This document shows positions 7,144 through 15,758 of a stretch of 31,214 nucleotides of DNA, in pieces. The notes beneath the pieces are model-generated. The model worked only from the letters and a program-made list of their open reading frames with translations, did no database searches and was not told the DNA's origin. Within the stretch, counting starts at the first letter, position 1, and each line of letters starts with the position of its first letter. Position numbers and translations under genes: made by a program. Source of the DNA: Chloroflexota bacterium (GTDB taxonomy: Bacteria > Chloroflexota > Ktedonobacteria > Ktedonobacterales > Ktedonobacteraceae). The DNA is taken from assembly GCA_005881495.1 (NCBI GenBank), contig VBHI01000208.1, positions 1 to 31,214 of the forward strand, in the 5' to 3' direction.

Positions 7144-8070
7144 TCACACGCTATCCACGGATTTTGGGAGAGCAACATTAGAAGCCGGAATTGGTCGCTC
7201 TGTGTGTAATCGTCTCCAACGTAACACGAACCACACAATCAGGACCAGCGGGATGACATACACACTGAACACCGCCAGCCAGATCAATGTGGTTGCCAAT
7301 ACCTGGGCAAACGCAACTGCCGCACCTAAGGCATCCTGCCAAATTTTGGCGGGACTCCATGGCGCTGGGGGTGGAGAAAGGACTGCCTGACCAGGCTGCA
7401 AGTTAATAGCGATGGTGTAGAACGATACCTGGCCATTGAGCTGGTTGAGATGGGCTTCGATCTGCTCTATTTGCCCCTCGACATCGGTGAGACGCTGATC
7501 AATTGCCAGAATATCACCCAGCACTGAAGCATGACTGAGCAGTGTTAGCAGCCGCTCCTGTTCCCCGCGAAGATTCTTCAGCCGTGATTGTGTGTCCACG
7601 TAGTCACCAGACACATCCTGTGTAGATTTGGTCGTGCTGATGAGCCGCCCGTTATGGAGCGTAGGGTAAGTGTTGAGGTAGCTCTCGATGCGTGGATAGA
7701 GCGCTGCCTGGACGGAGAAAGTCATGGAAATGTTGTAGAGGTTATCGCCTACCTGCTCATAATTGATATTCTCTGCTGTCGAGAGCGGGTCGGTCGTGCT
7801 CATCCACGACTGTAGATCGTTAGCGACTCGCTGAGTATCCTTTACCTCCATCGTAATATTGAGTGATTTGATCAGGTACTGCTGCGGTCCACCAGGAGCT
7901 GTAGATTTTTGCAGGTTTGCATTTGCATTGGAATGGACAGTCATAGGAGCGTTACTACCAGCCGTAGATGTGGTTGTTCCGGCTCCGCAGCCTGCTACAA
8001 GTACAGCCAGGATTACCAGGCTGACCATGAAAAAAGTTGCCCATTTGTGATTTTTTATGATGTATAGCAT
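7144..8070 (-). CDS. DUF4349 lipoprotein
   Basis: This is a 308-residue protein. The signal peptide ends in the lipobox LVAGC, followed by a Thr/Ser/Asn-rich linker. The DUF4349 domain begins at KSLNITMEVKDTQRVANDLQ, with TKSTQDVSGDYVDTQSRLKN before a long coiled coil (LRGEQERLLTLL to IEQIEAHLNQLNGQVSFYTI). A C-terminal membrane helix (AQVLATTLIWLAVFSVYVIPLVLIV) is followed by basic residues. The family is of unknown function and is usually bound to the membrane at both ends. The start at 8070 is preferred to 8097 because GAGGAG lies 9 bases upstream of 8070. Confidence 0.85.
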   Translation of the reverse strand: MLYIIKNHKWATFFMVSLVILAVLVAGCGAGTTTSTAGSNAPMTVHSNANANLQKSTAPGGPQQYLIKSLNITMEVKDTQRVANDLQSWMSTTDPLSTAENINYEQVGDNLYNISMTFSVQAALYPRIESYLNTYPTLHNGRLISTTKSTQDVSGDYVDTQSRLKNLRGEQERLLTLLSHASVLGDILAIDQRLTDVEGQIEQIEAHLNQLNGQVSFYTIAINLQPGQAVLSPPPAPWSPAKIWQDALGAAVAFAQVLATTLIWLAVFSVYVIPLVLIVWFVLRWRRLHTERPIPASNVALPKSVDSV

Positions 8071-8203
8071 TGTCCCACTCCTCATTGAAACAAACACGTG
8101 AACAAGTAAGCAAGGAAGTGATGGTATATTTCCATCTCATAGTTGATGACGCTGCCAATCTCGAATAAGTTCCAATGGAAATGCGGGTGGAGGAGGGGAG
8201 TCT

Positions 8204-8217
8204 CTGCCTGCAGGCAG
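8204..8217. promoter_or_regulatory. 14-base perfect palindrome upstream of the DUF4349 gene
   Basis: CTGCCTGCAGGCAG is fully self-complementary and lies 134 bases upstream of the lipoprotein start, between that gene and the terminator of the acyl-CoA synthetase. It could be an operator. No T-tract follows, so it is not a terminator. Confidence 0.25.
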
Positions 8218-8280
8218 CGCGCCATTCATCCTCGTGGCTGGAGGCCAGGGACCTTCTAGCACAGGGACGGTAGGTAAAAC

Positions 8281-8332
8281 AAAATCGGCAGAGGGAGAGT
8301 ACCTACTCCTGCTATGGACTCTCCCTCTGCCG
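8281..8332 (-). terminator. Rho-independent terminator of the acyl-CoA synthetase gene
   Basis: CGGCAGAGGGAGAGT (8286-8300) and ACTCTCCCTCTGCCG (8318-8332) form a perfect 15-base-pair stem with a 17-base loop. On the minus strand it is followed by TTTTGTTTT. It lies 54 bases after the stop of the synthetase gene at 8387. Confidence 0.85.
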
Positions 8333-8386
8333 TGTGAGCAGCTCTGCTACGGCGGTTGACTGACCACTTAACTATATTTAACAACG

Positions 8387-9964
8387 TCAATTGATACGTT
8401 TTGCTTTCCCAGCCCACTCCATATCACGTAAGACATACTTCTGCACTTTACCAGTAGATGTCTTTGGTAATTCGCCAAACTGAACGCTGGCGGGACATTT
8501 GAAGTGCGCTAGGCGTTCGCGACAGAATTCAATGATCTCTTCCTCCGTTGCACTTTGCCCTGGCTTTAAGGAAACGAATGCCTTGGGGCGCTCGCCCCAT
8601 TGCTCATCGGGGATAGCTACTACTGCGCACTCCATAACAGCAGGGTGCTGTACAACTATCTGCTCGACCTCAATGGTCGAGATATTTTCTCCACCCGAGA
8701 TGATCACGTCCTTTGCCCGGTCACGCAGTTCAATGTATCCGTCGGGATGCCAGACTCCTATATCGCCCGAGTGGAACCATCCACCCTCAAACGATTTGGC
8801 GGTTGCTTCCGGGTTATTGTAGTAGCCTTTCGCAACGTCGTTCCCATGCATGACGACCTCGCCCATCGTTTGGCTGTCCTTGGATACATCATTCATTTCT
8901 GTGTCGACGACGCGCACGCGATCAGCGGTTACGTTGCCCTGACCCTGCCGGGCAAGGAGGCGCGCTTGTTCGGCCTGGGGAAGGTAGTCCCACTCGGCGT
9001 GCCATTCGCAGATGGTGTACGGTCCATAGGTTTCTGTCAGACCATAGACATGAATTGGGCGGAAGTTTAGCGCTTTCATCTGTCCAAGGAGGGTGGGGGA
9101 CGGTGGTGCTCCTGCAACAGTGACCGTAATCTGGCGATCCAGGCGATGAGCCGTTGGGTGATTCACGAGGAAAATCTGTATGGTAGGCGGGCCATTAAAG
9201 TGCGTGACACCCTCACTTTCAAAAAGCTCCCATATTTGTGCGGGATCAACTCTGCGCAAACAGACATGCGTGCCACCCACAGCAGTTACACCCCATGTGA
9301 AGCACCAGCCGTTGCAGTGAAACATCGGGAGTGTCCATAAATAGACGCTCGTATTGCTCATTCCTGTCGAGATAATTTCAGCAAGCGCGTTGAGATAGGC
9401 CCCGCGGTAGCTGTACATAACCCCTTTAGGATTACCAGTTGTACCAGAGGTGTAGTTAATCGAAACCGTCTCTTCTTCATCTTTAAGCCAGCTCTCTACC
9501 TGGTGCGGTGATCCGCCTGCCAGGAACACCTCGTAGGGATCGTCGGCTGCCCCAGTGTCCTCGATACGTACCAACTGTATGCCTTCAAGATCGATTGGCT
9601 CGACCAGTGGGTAGAGTTCAGCATCGACGAAGAAGATCTTCGACCCTGAGTGTTTCAGGATGAAGGCGATCTCGTTCGAGTTCAAACGTGTATTCACTGC
9701 GACGAGGATTCCGCCAGCGGCAGGTACAGCATAGTGAGCTTCGAGCAACGCGGGAGTATTTGGGCATAGGAAAGCCACTCTATCGTGCTTTTGCATACCA
9801 ATGCTGCGCAGGTGTGAGGCTAATCGGTACACGCGTTCAGCAAACTCTCGGTAGGTGTAACGCCGCTCTCCGTGTACGATAGCTGTTTTATCTGGAAATA
9901 CGGAAGCACTACGTTCCAAAAAACTTACTGGTGTCAGTTCCGTGCGATAGACTTTCTCTTCCAT
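8387..9964 (-). CDS. Long-chain/medium-chain fatty acid-CoA ligase-like (AMP-binding)
   Basis: This is a 525-residue acyl-adenylate-forming enzyme. It shows the P-loop-like motif YTSGTTGNPKG (A3), the family motif LPMFHCNGWCFTW, YGLTETYGP (A5), GWFHSGDIGVWHPDGYIEL (A7), DRAKDVIISGGENIS (A8) and the C-terminal catalytic lysine in LPKTSTGKVQK (A10). This set and the HCNGW signature place it with the FadD3/AcsM-like acyl-CoA synthetases that activate fatty or aryl acids. The start has AAAGGAC 8 bases upstream. It is monocistronic, with its own strong terminator, and is not part of the CoA operon further downstream. The substrate is unknown. Confidence 0.9.
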   Translation of the reverse strand: MEEKVYRTELTPVSFLERSASVFPDKTAIVHGERRYTYREFAERVYRLASHLRSIGMQKHDRVAFLCPNTPALLEAHYAVPAAGGILVAVNTRLNSNEIAFILKHSGSKIFFVDAELYPLVEPIDLEGIQLVRIEDTGAADDPYEVFLAGGSPHQVESWLKDEEETVSINYTSGTTGNPKGVMYSYRGAYLNALAEIISTGMSNTSVYLWTLPMFHCNGWCFTWGVTAVGGTHVCLRRVDPAQIWELFESEGVTHFNGPPTIQIFLVNHPTAHRLDRQITVTVAGAPPSPTLLGQMKALNFRPIHVYGLTETYGPYTICEWHAEWDYLPQAEQARLLARQGQGNVTADRVRVVDTEMNDVSKDSQTMGEVVMHGNDVAKGYYNNPEATAKSFEGGWFHSGDIGVWHPDGYIELRDRAKDVIISGGENISTIEVEQIVVQHPAVMECAVVAIPDEQWGERPKAFVSLKPGQSATEEEIIEFCRERLAHFKCPASVQFGELPKTSTGKVQKYVLRDMEWAGKAKRIN

Positions 9965-10043
9965 CTTAAGCGTCCTTTCAACATGCTTGTATGGTAAATA
10001 ACATCAGGATAAATTATTATATGAATATACAGCAGACATTTAG

Positions 10044-10067
10044 CAAGGCAGGAAGGTTCTTGCCTTG
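10044..10067. promoter_or_regulatory. Inverted repeat in the leader of the M20 peptidase gene
   Basis: CAAGGCA (10044-10050) and TGCCTTG (10061-10067) form a 7-base-pair inverted repeat with a 10-base spacer. It lies about 50 bases upstream of the peptidase start and downstream of an AT-rich stretch. It may be an operator in the divergent promoter region (9965-10114) or a leader hairpin. Confidence 0.3.
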
Positions 10068-10114
10068 TAACAATGTTCTCACAAAAGGTGCACGCTTATG
10101 ATGAAAGGATGTGT

Positions 10115-11248
10115 ATGCGTGAGACTACCGAACTCTTGCGACAACTCGTCGCAATCAATTCCATCAATCCCGATCTCGTAGCGGATGGCCCTGGAGAGGG
10201 CGAAATAGCGCGCTATGTGGCTGCCTGGCTTGCCCGAGCAGGTTTAGAGGTCAAACTGGATGAGCCTAGGCCTGGACGGCCCAATGTCATTGGCATCGTG
10301 CGAGGATCAGGCAGTGGACGTTCACTCCTCCTCAATGCGCATATGGATACCGTTGGGGTAGCATTGATGGAGCGACCTCATGAACCCGTCATCGAAGGAA
10401 ACCGCCTCTATGGCCGGGGAGCCTACGACATGAAGGGCGGGCTGGCTTCTATTATGGTCGCTGCTGCGCAGGCTAAGAAATTGAACTTGCGAGGAGATGT
10501 GATCCTTACTGCTGTTGCGGACGAGGAGTTCGCCAGCATTGGCACTAGCTCAATTGTGAGACAATATCGCGCCGATGCCGCGATTGTCACCGAACCGACT
10601 GATTTGGATGTCTGTGTCGCACATAAAGGCTTTGCCTGGTTGGAGGTTGAGACGTTTGGTGTAGCTGCTCACGGTTCGCGCCCTGATCTCGGCGTTGACG
10701 CCATCGTAAAGATGGGAAAAGTGCTCAACGGGTTAGAGGAACTCGACCGGACGTTACGCGCCTCTCCATCACATCCTCTCCTGAAAAGCGGTTCAGTGCA
10801 CGCCTCGCTGATAGATGGAGGAAAGGAACTCTCGACCTATCCAGACCACTGCAAATTACGTATCGAACGGCGCACCATCCCTGGGGAAACGCGGGAGAGT
10901 GTTGAGGAAGAGATGCAGCGTATTTTTGAACGCATTACCTCGGCTGATCCTTCTTTTCATGCGACTTCGAGAACGACGCTTGTACGCGAACCATTTGCGG
11001 TGCATCAAGGTGAATGTATTGTACAGCTTGTGCGTAACCACGCGGACACAATACTTGGCCGCGAGCCAGAAATAATTAGCTCAACTGCCTGGATGGATTC
11101 GGCGCTTCTCGCTGCCGCGGGTATCCCCACCGTCGTTTTTGGGCCTGGTGGAGCAGGTGCGCATGCCGTAGTAGAATGGGCTGATCTGGATCAGGTTGAG
11201 CGCTGTGCAGAGATTCTCCTCAAAGTGATAGAGGAATTTTGCTCATGA
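10115..11248 (+). CDS. M20-family metallopeptidase (ArgE/DapE-like)
   Basis: This is a 377-residue zinc amidohydrolase. Zinc-site motifs are LLLNAHMDTVG (His and catalytic Asp), YGRGAYDMKGGLAS (bridging Asp), TAVADEEFASIG (Glu general base and Glu ligand), VTEPTDLD (Asp-region ligand) and the C-terminal GPGGAGAHAVVEW (last His). The dimerisation domain lies between, with the usual HGSRPDLGVDAI at its start. Relatives include acetylornithine deacetylase, succinyl-diaminopimelate desuccinylase and less specific peptidases; the motif set does not single one out. Of several in-frame starts I chose 10115 because GAAAGG ends 6 bases upstream. 10109 and 10073 are alternatives. Confidence 0.85.
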   Translation: MRETTELLRQLVAINSINPDLVADGPGEGEIARYVAAWLARAGLEVKLDEPRPGRPNVIGIVRGSGSGRSLLLNAHMDTVGVALMERPHEPVIEGNRLYGRGAYDMKGGLASIMVAAAQAKKLNLRGDVILTAVADEEFASIGTSSIVRQYRADAAIVTEPTDLDVCVAHKGFAWLEVETFGVAAHGSRPDLGVDAIVKMGKVLNGLEELDRTLRASPSHPLLKSGSVHASLIDGGKELSTYPDHCKLRIERRTIPGETRESVEEEMQRIFERITSADPSFHATSRTTLVREPFAVHQGECIVQLVRNHADTILGREPEIISSTAWMDSALLAAAGIPTVVFGPGGAGAHAVVEWADLDQVERCAEILLKVIEEFCS

Positions 11249-11378
11249 TGCGTGCTTATGGCCTGCCAGTGCGATAGTAACAAGAGGGTAACTAGCAAAT
11301 TCTGCTGAAAAAAAGCCTTACATAGAGACGTTGCAATATCTCTCACGCCTGGCGGTTGATGGCAGGTGCCAGAACGTT

Positions 11379-12368
11379 CTATGGCGTTGAACTCACCACT
11401 GGTGAAAGACCAGAGCCACTATCTGGCGATGGAACAGGCGGTGGAGTTGGTGTCGATGCAGAAATAGGCGCCTGGGTGGAAGCGGGGCGTTCTGGTACAT
11501 CATTCAACATTTGTCGTAACGTCACCAATTGGAACCCACTCGCTCTGAGCGAAGTAATGATGGATGGTAAAGCCGCTACGGTCTGTGAGCGGTCTCCGCC
11601 ACCATCGTGCATGAGAATAATGGCGCCATCACCGGCCAATCTGAGAATACGGCTGACAATAACGCTTGTGCCCGGCGTCGCCCAATCACGCGCTTCATCA
11701 CTCCAGATGATGGTGGTGAGCCCAAGCAGGTTCGCTTGCGCCAGCACTTTGGTATTGACAACACCGTAGGGTGGGCGGAAAAATGTTGGTCGAACTCCGG
11801 TAGCCTGTTGAATAGCATTGGAAGTAAGATTAATCTGTGTCTCTATATCATTGTCAGAAAGTAGGGCCAGGTTGGGATGCGACCAGCTGTGATTGCCCAC
11901 CAGGTTGCCATCGCTGTACTCTTGTCGTACGAGGTTCGGGTAGCGAGCAACCTGCTGGCCAATGCAGAAAAATGTGGCCTTCACCCTGTAATGCTGGAGA
12001 ATTGCCAGTATCTGCGGTGTATAGTAAGGGTTTGGGCCATCATCAAAGGTCAGCGCAACCTCTGGGAGGTAACGATTGCCGGTATAGAGGAAGCGGTTTT
12101 GCGACTGGAGCGCCGCTATCTGTTGCCACATTAAGGTCGGAAACGGCTGTATGGGAGATTGCATATTGTTTGGTGAAGACTCCGGCGTTGCCGGGGTTAG
12201 CCTGTTCGTAGGTGTCACGAATGGCGACGTCGCCAAGCCCGTTGCTTCCACGGGAATGGTGCTCTCATTTGATTGAGGGACGGTCAATGGCTTCATCGTG
12301 CTCAGTGTCAATGAACCCAGAAGGCCCAGGATAGCGCAAAGGGTGACCACAAGGGAGGTGCGATTCAT
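11379..12368 (-). CDS. Membrane-anchored polysaccharide deacetylase (NodB domain)
   Basis: This is a 329-residue protein with one N-terminal membrane anchor (MNRTSLVVTLCAILGLLGSL), a Pro/Thr/Ser linker, a NodB domain and a Pro/Ser-rich tail. The carbohydrate-esterase-4 motifs are all present: TFDDGPNPYY (catalytic base and metal Asp), GNHSWSHPNL (two metal His), FFRPPYGVVN (Arg), IWSDEARDW and LMHDGGGDRS (catalytic His). It probably removes acetyl groups from peptidoglycan or another GlcNAc polymer outside the cell. The start at 12368 is preferred to 12425 for its AGGAG 7 bases upstream and the immediate signal-anchor. It is divergent from a GH3 hexosaminidase gene, which suggests shared work on the cell wall. 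Confidence 0.9.
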   Translation of the reverse strand: MNRTSLVVTLCAILGLLGSLTLSTMKPLTVPQSNESTIPVEATGLATSPFVTPTNRLTPATPESSPNNMQSPIQPFPTLMWQQIAALQSQNRFLYTGNRYLPEVALTFDDGPNPYYTPQILAILQHYRVKATFFCIGQQVARYPNLVRQEYSDGNLVGNHSWSHPNLALLSDNDIETQINLTSNAIQQATGVRPTFFRPPYGVVNTKVLAQANLLGLTTIIWSDEARDWATPGTSVIVSRILRLAGDGAIILMHDGGGDRSQTVAALPSIITSLRASGFQLVTLRQMLNDVPERPASTQAPISASTPTPPPVPSPDSGSGLSPVVSSTP

Positions 12369-12621
12369 TCTCGCTCCTGGACGACGAGGGAAAAAAACCT
12401 GGCTATCTATATCCTGCATACCCATATTTTCTTCTGCCCTTCAAAATCCACATTGCGCAAGTGATATCTATTGTCTCTGCATGTAGATGCCCGTTCTACC
12501 GGGGAAAGCCGTTGGAGTTACTTTTGTATTATACATAGTGTTTCGCGTTAGCCTATCAATAATAGTACCATATGATGGTGGCTATAAATAGTAGCCCAGA
12601 AGGAAAAGGAAAGCGGTTAAT

Positions 12622-12696
12622 ATGTCACATACAACGGAAGGACAGTTACTGACAGAGCTTTTCCAACGTTTTTCTTTTGAAACAAAAATCATTTGA
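12622..12696 (+). other. Possible 24-residue leader ORF upstream of the GH3 gene
   Basis: An ATG at 12622 preceded by the purine-rich GGAAAAGGAAAGCGG opens a 24-codon frame (MSHTTEGQLLTELFQRFSFE and four more residues). It ends 46 bases before the hexosaminidase start. It may be a leader peptide, a remnant or chance. The rest of the 12369-12742 gap is AT-rich with TATAAT-like sequences on both strands (for example 12528-12533) but no complete promoter that I trust. Confidence 0.2.
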
Positions 12697-12742
12697 AACA
12701 TTTGTCTATACATCATTGGACCTTTTCAATGGAGCCTTTACT

Positions 12743-14014
12743 ATGCAGCCTCAATGTCTGACACGGCGGTATCAAGTACAATTAGATGTCTGCTTACTCA
12801 TTGTTCTCTGTTGCATGGTCATATTTCTTTCAGGTTGTTCTGATTTATTATCTGGTCTCCCCGATTCTCCTACTCCCACTCCTACTAATGCGAGACCTAC
12901 CGCAACATTGATCCCTGCGCTGGCCAAGGCCGATATTCAGGGCATCCCCACAGAAGCCTTAACGCGTGCTCAATTTGAAAAGGTCCAAAGTATCATGGCA
13001 GGTATGTCACTTGACCAGAAACTCGGGCAGCTCATCGTCGTGGAATATATTGGGAATAGTTATCAGAATGGGCTGCAGTATATGATCTCCCGGCAGTTTG
13101 TTGGCGGTTATATGTACCAGGAGAGCAACCACAATTTTGATCCTCCCTATGATGTGGCGAGCCAGGTTAATGCCCTCTCTCGGCAGACAATGCACGACGC
13201 AAAAATTCCTTTGATTATTGCTACTGACCAGGAGGGTGGCCTGGTCAATCGACTGTACCGCTTTCATGGCTATTTACCATCAGCTGAGGATATGGCTGCC
13301 AGCGGTAAACCTTCTGAGGCACTCGCGCAAGGATCACAGTCCGCGAAGTGGATGCTTGAGCTGGGCATAAACACTGATCTTGCCCCCGTTGTTGACGTGC
13401 ATACCGTTGACCCGGCAATTTTAGAATCGCGTATGTTTGGACGGGACCCTAAGACCGTTGCTACATATGCGGGAGCTTTTCTCAGTGGCTTGCAAAATAA
13501 CCGCGTTGCTGGCTGTCTCAAACATTTTCCAGGGCTAGGCGCCATTAGTTCAGATCCTCACGCGGGATTACCCACCGTCAACCGTAGCATGACGCAGTTA
13601 AAAAAAATTGACCTCGCTCCCTACAGGCTCATGATTCAAAGTGATCACCCTGCCATGATCATGTCTACAGATGTGCTTATGCCTGCAATTGACCCGACTC
13701 TGCCTGCGGAACTATCACCCAAAGCCATTACCGGTGTTTTGCGCAAACAACTCGGATACGATGGTGTCGTTATCACTGACGGCCTCTATATGGGTGGCAT
13801 CAGCCAGCGCTGGTCCATCAGCCAGGCAGCGGTCCTCTCCATTATTGCCGGCAATGATATAATCGAAGGTCCTTATAGCCCCGATCTCGTCGCCAGCGTC
13901 GTCACCGCTTTCAAACATGCTATACATCAGGGTAAATTGACCATGGATCGTGTTAACGAGTCGGTAAAACGTATCTTACTTTTGAAAATCCATTTCGGTA
14001 TCATCAAGATGTAG
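12743..14014 (+). CDS. Lipoprotein glycoside hydrolase family 3, beta-N-acetylhexosaminidase (NagZ-like)
   Basis: This is a 423-residue protein. The signal peptide ends at the lipobox IFLSGC, followed by a Pro/Thr linker. The TIM barrel carries the NagZ-type features: LGQLIVVEY, IATDQEGGLVNRL (substrate-binding Asp), FGRDPKTVATYAGAF, the KHFPGLGAISSDPH loop with the Asp-His pair used as general acid, and VVITDGLYMGGI with the nucleophile Asp. It should cleave terminal beta-linked GlcNAc, for example from peptidoglycan fragments, outside the membrane. I prefer the ATG at 12743 (GGAG 8 bases upstream) to 12677 because the signal peptide then begins normally. It lacks the C-terminal alpha/beta sandwich of longer GH3 enzymes, as NagZ does. 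Confidence 0.88.
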   Translation: MQPQCLTRRYQVQLDVCLLIVLCCMVIFLSGCSDLLSGLPDSPTPTPTNARPTATLIPALAKADIQGIPTEALTRAQFEKVQSIMAGMSLDQKLGQLIVVEYIGNSYQNGLQYMISRQFVGGYMYQESNHNFDPPYDVASQVNALSRQTMHDAKIPLIIATDQEGGLVNRLYRFHGYLPSAEDMAASGKPSEALAQGSQSAKWMLELGINTDLAPVVDVHTVDPAILESRMFGRDPKTVATYAGAFLSGLQNNRVAGCLKHFPGLGAISSDPHAGLPTVNRSMTQLKKIDLAPYRLMIQSDHPAMIMSTDVLMPAIDPTLPAELSPKAITGVLRKQLGYDGVVITDGLYMGGISQRWSISQAAVLSIIAGNDIIEGPYSPDLVASVVTAFKHAIHQGKLTMDRVNESVKRILLLKIHFGIIKM

Positions 14015-14034
14015 GATCGAAGGCATGACTGCTC

Positions 14035-14613
14035 TCACCACGTTCCAACTCTTTTAAAGAGCCCGGGATAATCTATTACAAGCCCATCGCCATCGACAGG
14101 CAGTTCAGCTGTATACCAACTGACACCATTGTTGAGGCTCTCATAACGGTAGTGACCACCGTGATGCGTTACCTCCAGGCAAGTGTAGCGCTGCTCAACA
14201 ACTGCGATTTGCAACTGTGGAACCGCAATGTAGATCATGTTGAGTGTCGAAGACATACCTGGCCGGAGAGCCAGCCGTCTTATCGGCAGAGTATTGGTGA
14301 ACGGCGTTGCTGAAATATCTACATCCAGGCACCTGCTCAGGGTTGATATTACCTCACCTGTCTCATTCGTCCAGGTCCCTTTTCCATCAGTGGAAAGATG
14401 AATTGCCTGTGGTGAGTGACTCAACAAACTCAGCTGCACACTACGGAGCCTCCAGCTACTATCGCAACGTATTTCATACTGTACCCGAAATGGCACCTGC
14501 TGATACACTCCAAGTATCATACTATCTGCAATAATGTTTTCGTTGTTGTGTATCAAGCGCAGGTGTTCTAACCCTGGTTCTTCCCAGGGAACCCACATGA
14601 CGTGCCGTTCCAT
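14035..14613 (-). CDS. Putative glycolipid-binding domain protein (DUF1089)
   Basis: This is a 192-residue protein with the characteristic motifs of the putative glycolipid-binding family: GLEHLRLIHN, YEIRCDSSWRLRSVQL, DGKGTWTNETGE, CLDVDISATPFTNTLPIRRL, then QRYTCLE and a C-terminal LVIDYPGLFKRV. The fold is a beta-sandwich or barrel, and the binding role is inferred in the literature from structure only. There is no signal peptide, so it is cytoplasmic. The start has GAGGAG 6 bases upstream. It is the last gene of a minus-strand operon, 27 bases after azlD. Confidence 0.8.
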   Translation of the reverse strand: MERHVMWVPWEEPGLEHLRLIHNNENIIADSMILGVYQQVPFRVQYEIRCDSSWRLRSVQLSLLSHSPQAIHLSTDGKGTWTNETGEVISTLSRCLDVDISATPFTNTLPIRRLALRPGMSSTLNMIYIAVPQLQIAVVEQRYTCLEVTHHGGHYRYESLNNGVSWYTAELPVDGDGLVIDYPGLFKRVGTW

Positions 14614-14640
14614 ATCGATCTCCTCATTTGCTCACCCTTT

Positions 14641-14970
14641 TTATTTCACAAACACCTGAAGCAGCCACAATCCGACCATACCCACAACGATGGTCAAAAG
14701 CACGTTTTTAGTTCGCCAGGCAACAATTGCCGCAAGTATCCCCGCTAACAACCTGGTGTTACCCACAGACAGATCAAACTTGTTCCCGTATAGGAACAAT
14801 GCTGGAAAAATGATAGCTGAGAGAACGGCAACAGGCACGAAACGTAACGTGCTCTGGAGAAATGGCGGTATTTCCCGCCTTCCAAAAAGCGTGATAAACG
14901 AAAGGCGAATAGCAAAGGTCAACAGTCCAATGCATATGAGCGTCAGCCAGAGCGCGAGCGGTGTCATCAT
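14641..14970 (-). CDS. azlD: AzlD-family branched-chain amino acid exporter, small subunit
   Basis: This is a 109-residue membrane protein with four hydrophobic segments: ALWLTLICIGLLTFAIRLSF, the segment after PPFLQSTLRFVPVAVLSAII, LLAGILAAIVAW and LLTIVVGMVGLWLLQVF. The motif RREIPPFLQSTLRFVPVAVL is typical of AzlD. It works with AzlC (BrnF/BrnE type) to export branched-chain amino acids or analogues. The start overlaps the azlC stop (ATGA, 14967-14970) and has a strong AAGGAGGGGGG site, pointing to coupled translation. Confidence 0.9.
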   Translation of the reverse strand: MMTPLALWLTLICIGLLTFAIRLSFITLFGRREIPPFLQSTLRFVPVAVLSAIIFPALFLYGNKFDLSVGNTRLLAGILAAIVAWRTKNVLLTIVVGMVGLWLLQVFVK

Positions 14971-15758
14971 CCCCCCTCCTTTTCTGCATGTTCTATCGTG
15001 GTATCCCCTGACGGCTCGACAATGGAATGTATTTGACCGGCGTCATCTTCTTTCTTATGAATCCTTGTGCGTTTGTTATGCCTCGACTCCAGGAATATAC
15101 CAATGCTAATGCCTACGAACGTAGCAACGATCAGGCCCAACTTGTAGGGTAAGCTAGCTGCAAGAATCGCTATAATCCCCGCTGTTGCGGCTGCTGCTGT
15201 ACCCGCCCGATCTTTGAGATTCGGGACAACCAGGGCGATAAACGTCAGTGGGAGCGCAAAATCCAGTGACCAGCTCGCGGGAACCTGGGCGCCAAGTACG
15301 ATACCAACGGCTGTACTCGCCTGCCAGGTGCTCCATAATGCAAGGCCAGCTCCAAGAAAATACCAATGTTTCCTGGATATATCGCCTGGTTTTTGATAAT
15401 GTGTGATGGCAACTGCATAGGCTTCATCGGTTAATAAGTAAGCCAGAAGCATCCGCCAGCGTGTGTTGAGCCGCTTGAGGTATGGCGCGAGGGACGCGCT
15501 ATACAGGGCGTGGCGCAAATTGACAATGAACCCCGTAAGGATAATAATCCCTGCTGGCACACCCGCACCAATCAACTGCGCGGTTACAAACTGTGCTGAA
15601 CCGGCAAACACGATGAACGACATCGACTGACCCGCCAGGGGAGGAATGCCAGCGCTCCGTGCCGCTACTCCATAAATCAGTCCAAAAGGCACCACTCCCA
15701 TCAAAATGGGCAGTTCAGCCTTGATCCCATTGAGAAATTCAGAATGTCTTGTGATCAT
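14967..15758 (-). CDS. azlC: AzlC-family branched-chain amino acid exporter, large subunit
   Basis: This is a 263-residue polytopic membrane protein. AzlC hallmarks are GVVPFGLIYGVAARSAGIPPLAGQ, FIVFAGSAQFVTAQLIGAG, FIVNLRHALYSASLAPYLK and LLTDEAYAVAITHY. About seven membrane segments precede a polar C-terminal tail of roughly 40 residues (ESRHNKRTRIHKKEDD onwards), longer than in most AzlC proteins. It overlaps the aminotransferase gene upstream by four bases and azlD downstream by four bases. An aminotransferase plus exporter suggests handling of an excess or unusual amino acid. Confidence 0.9.
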   Translation of the reverse strand: MITRHSEFLNGIKAELPILMGVVPFGLIYGVAARSAGIPPLAGQSMSFIVFAGSAQFVTAQLIGAGVPAGIIILTGFIVNLRHALYSASLAPYLKRLNTRWRMLLAYLLTDEAYAVAITHYQKPGDISRKHWYFLGAGLALWSTWQASTAVGIVLGAQVPASWSLDFALPLTFIALVVPNLKDRAGTAAAATAGIIAILAASLPYKLGLIVATFVGISIGIFLESRHNKRTRIHKKEDDAGQIHSIVEPSGDTTIEHAEKEGG

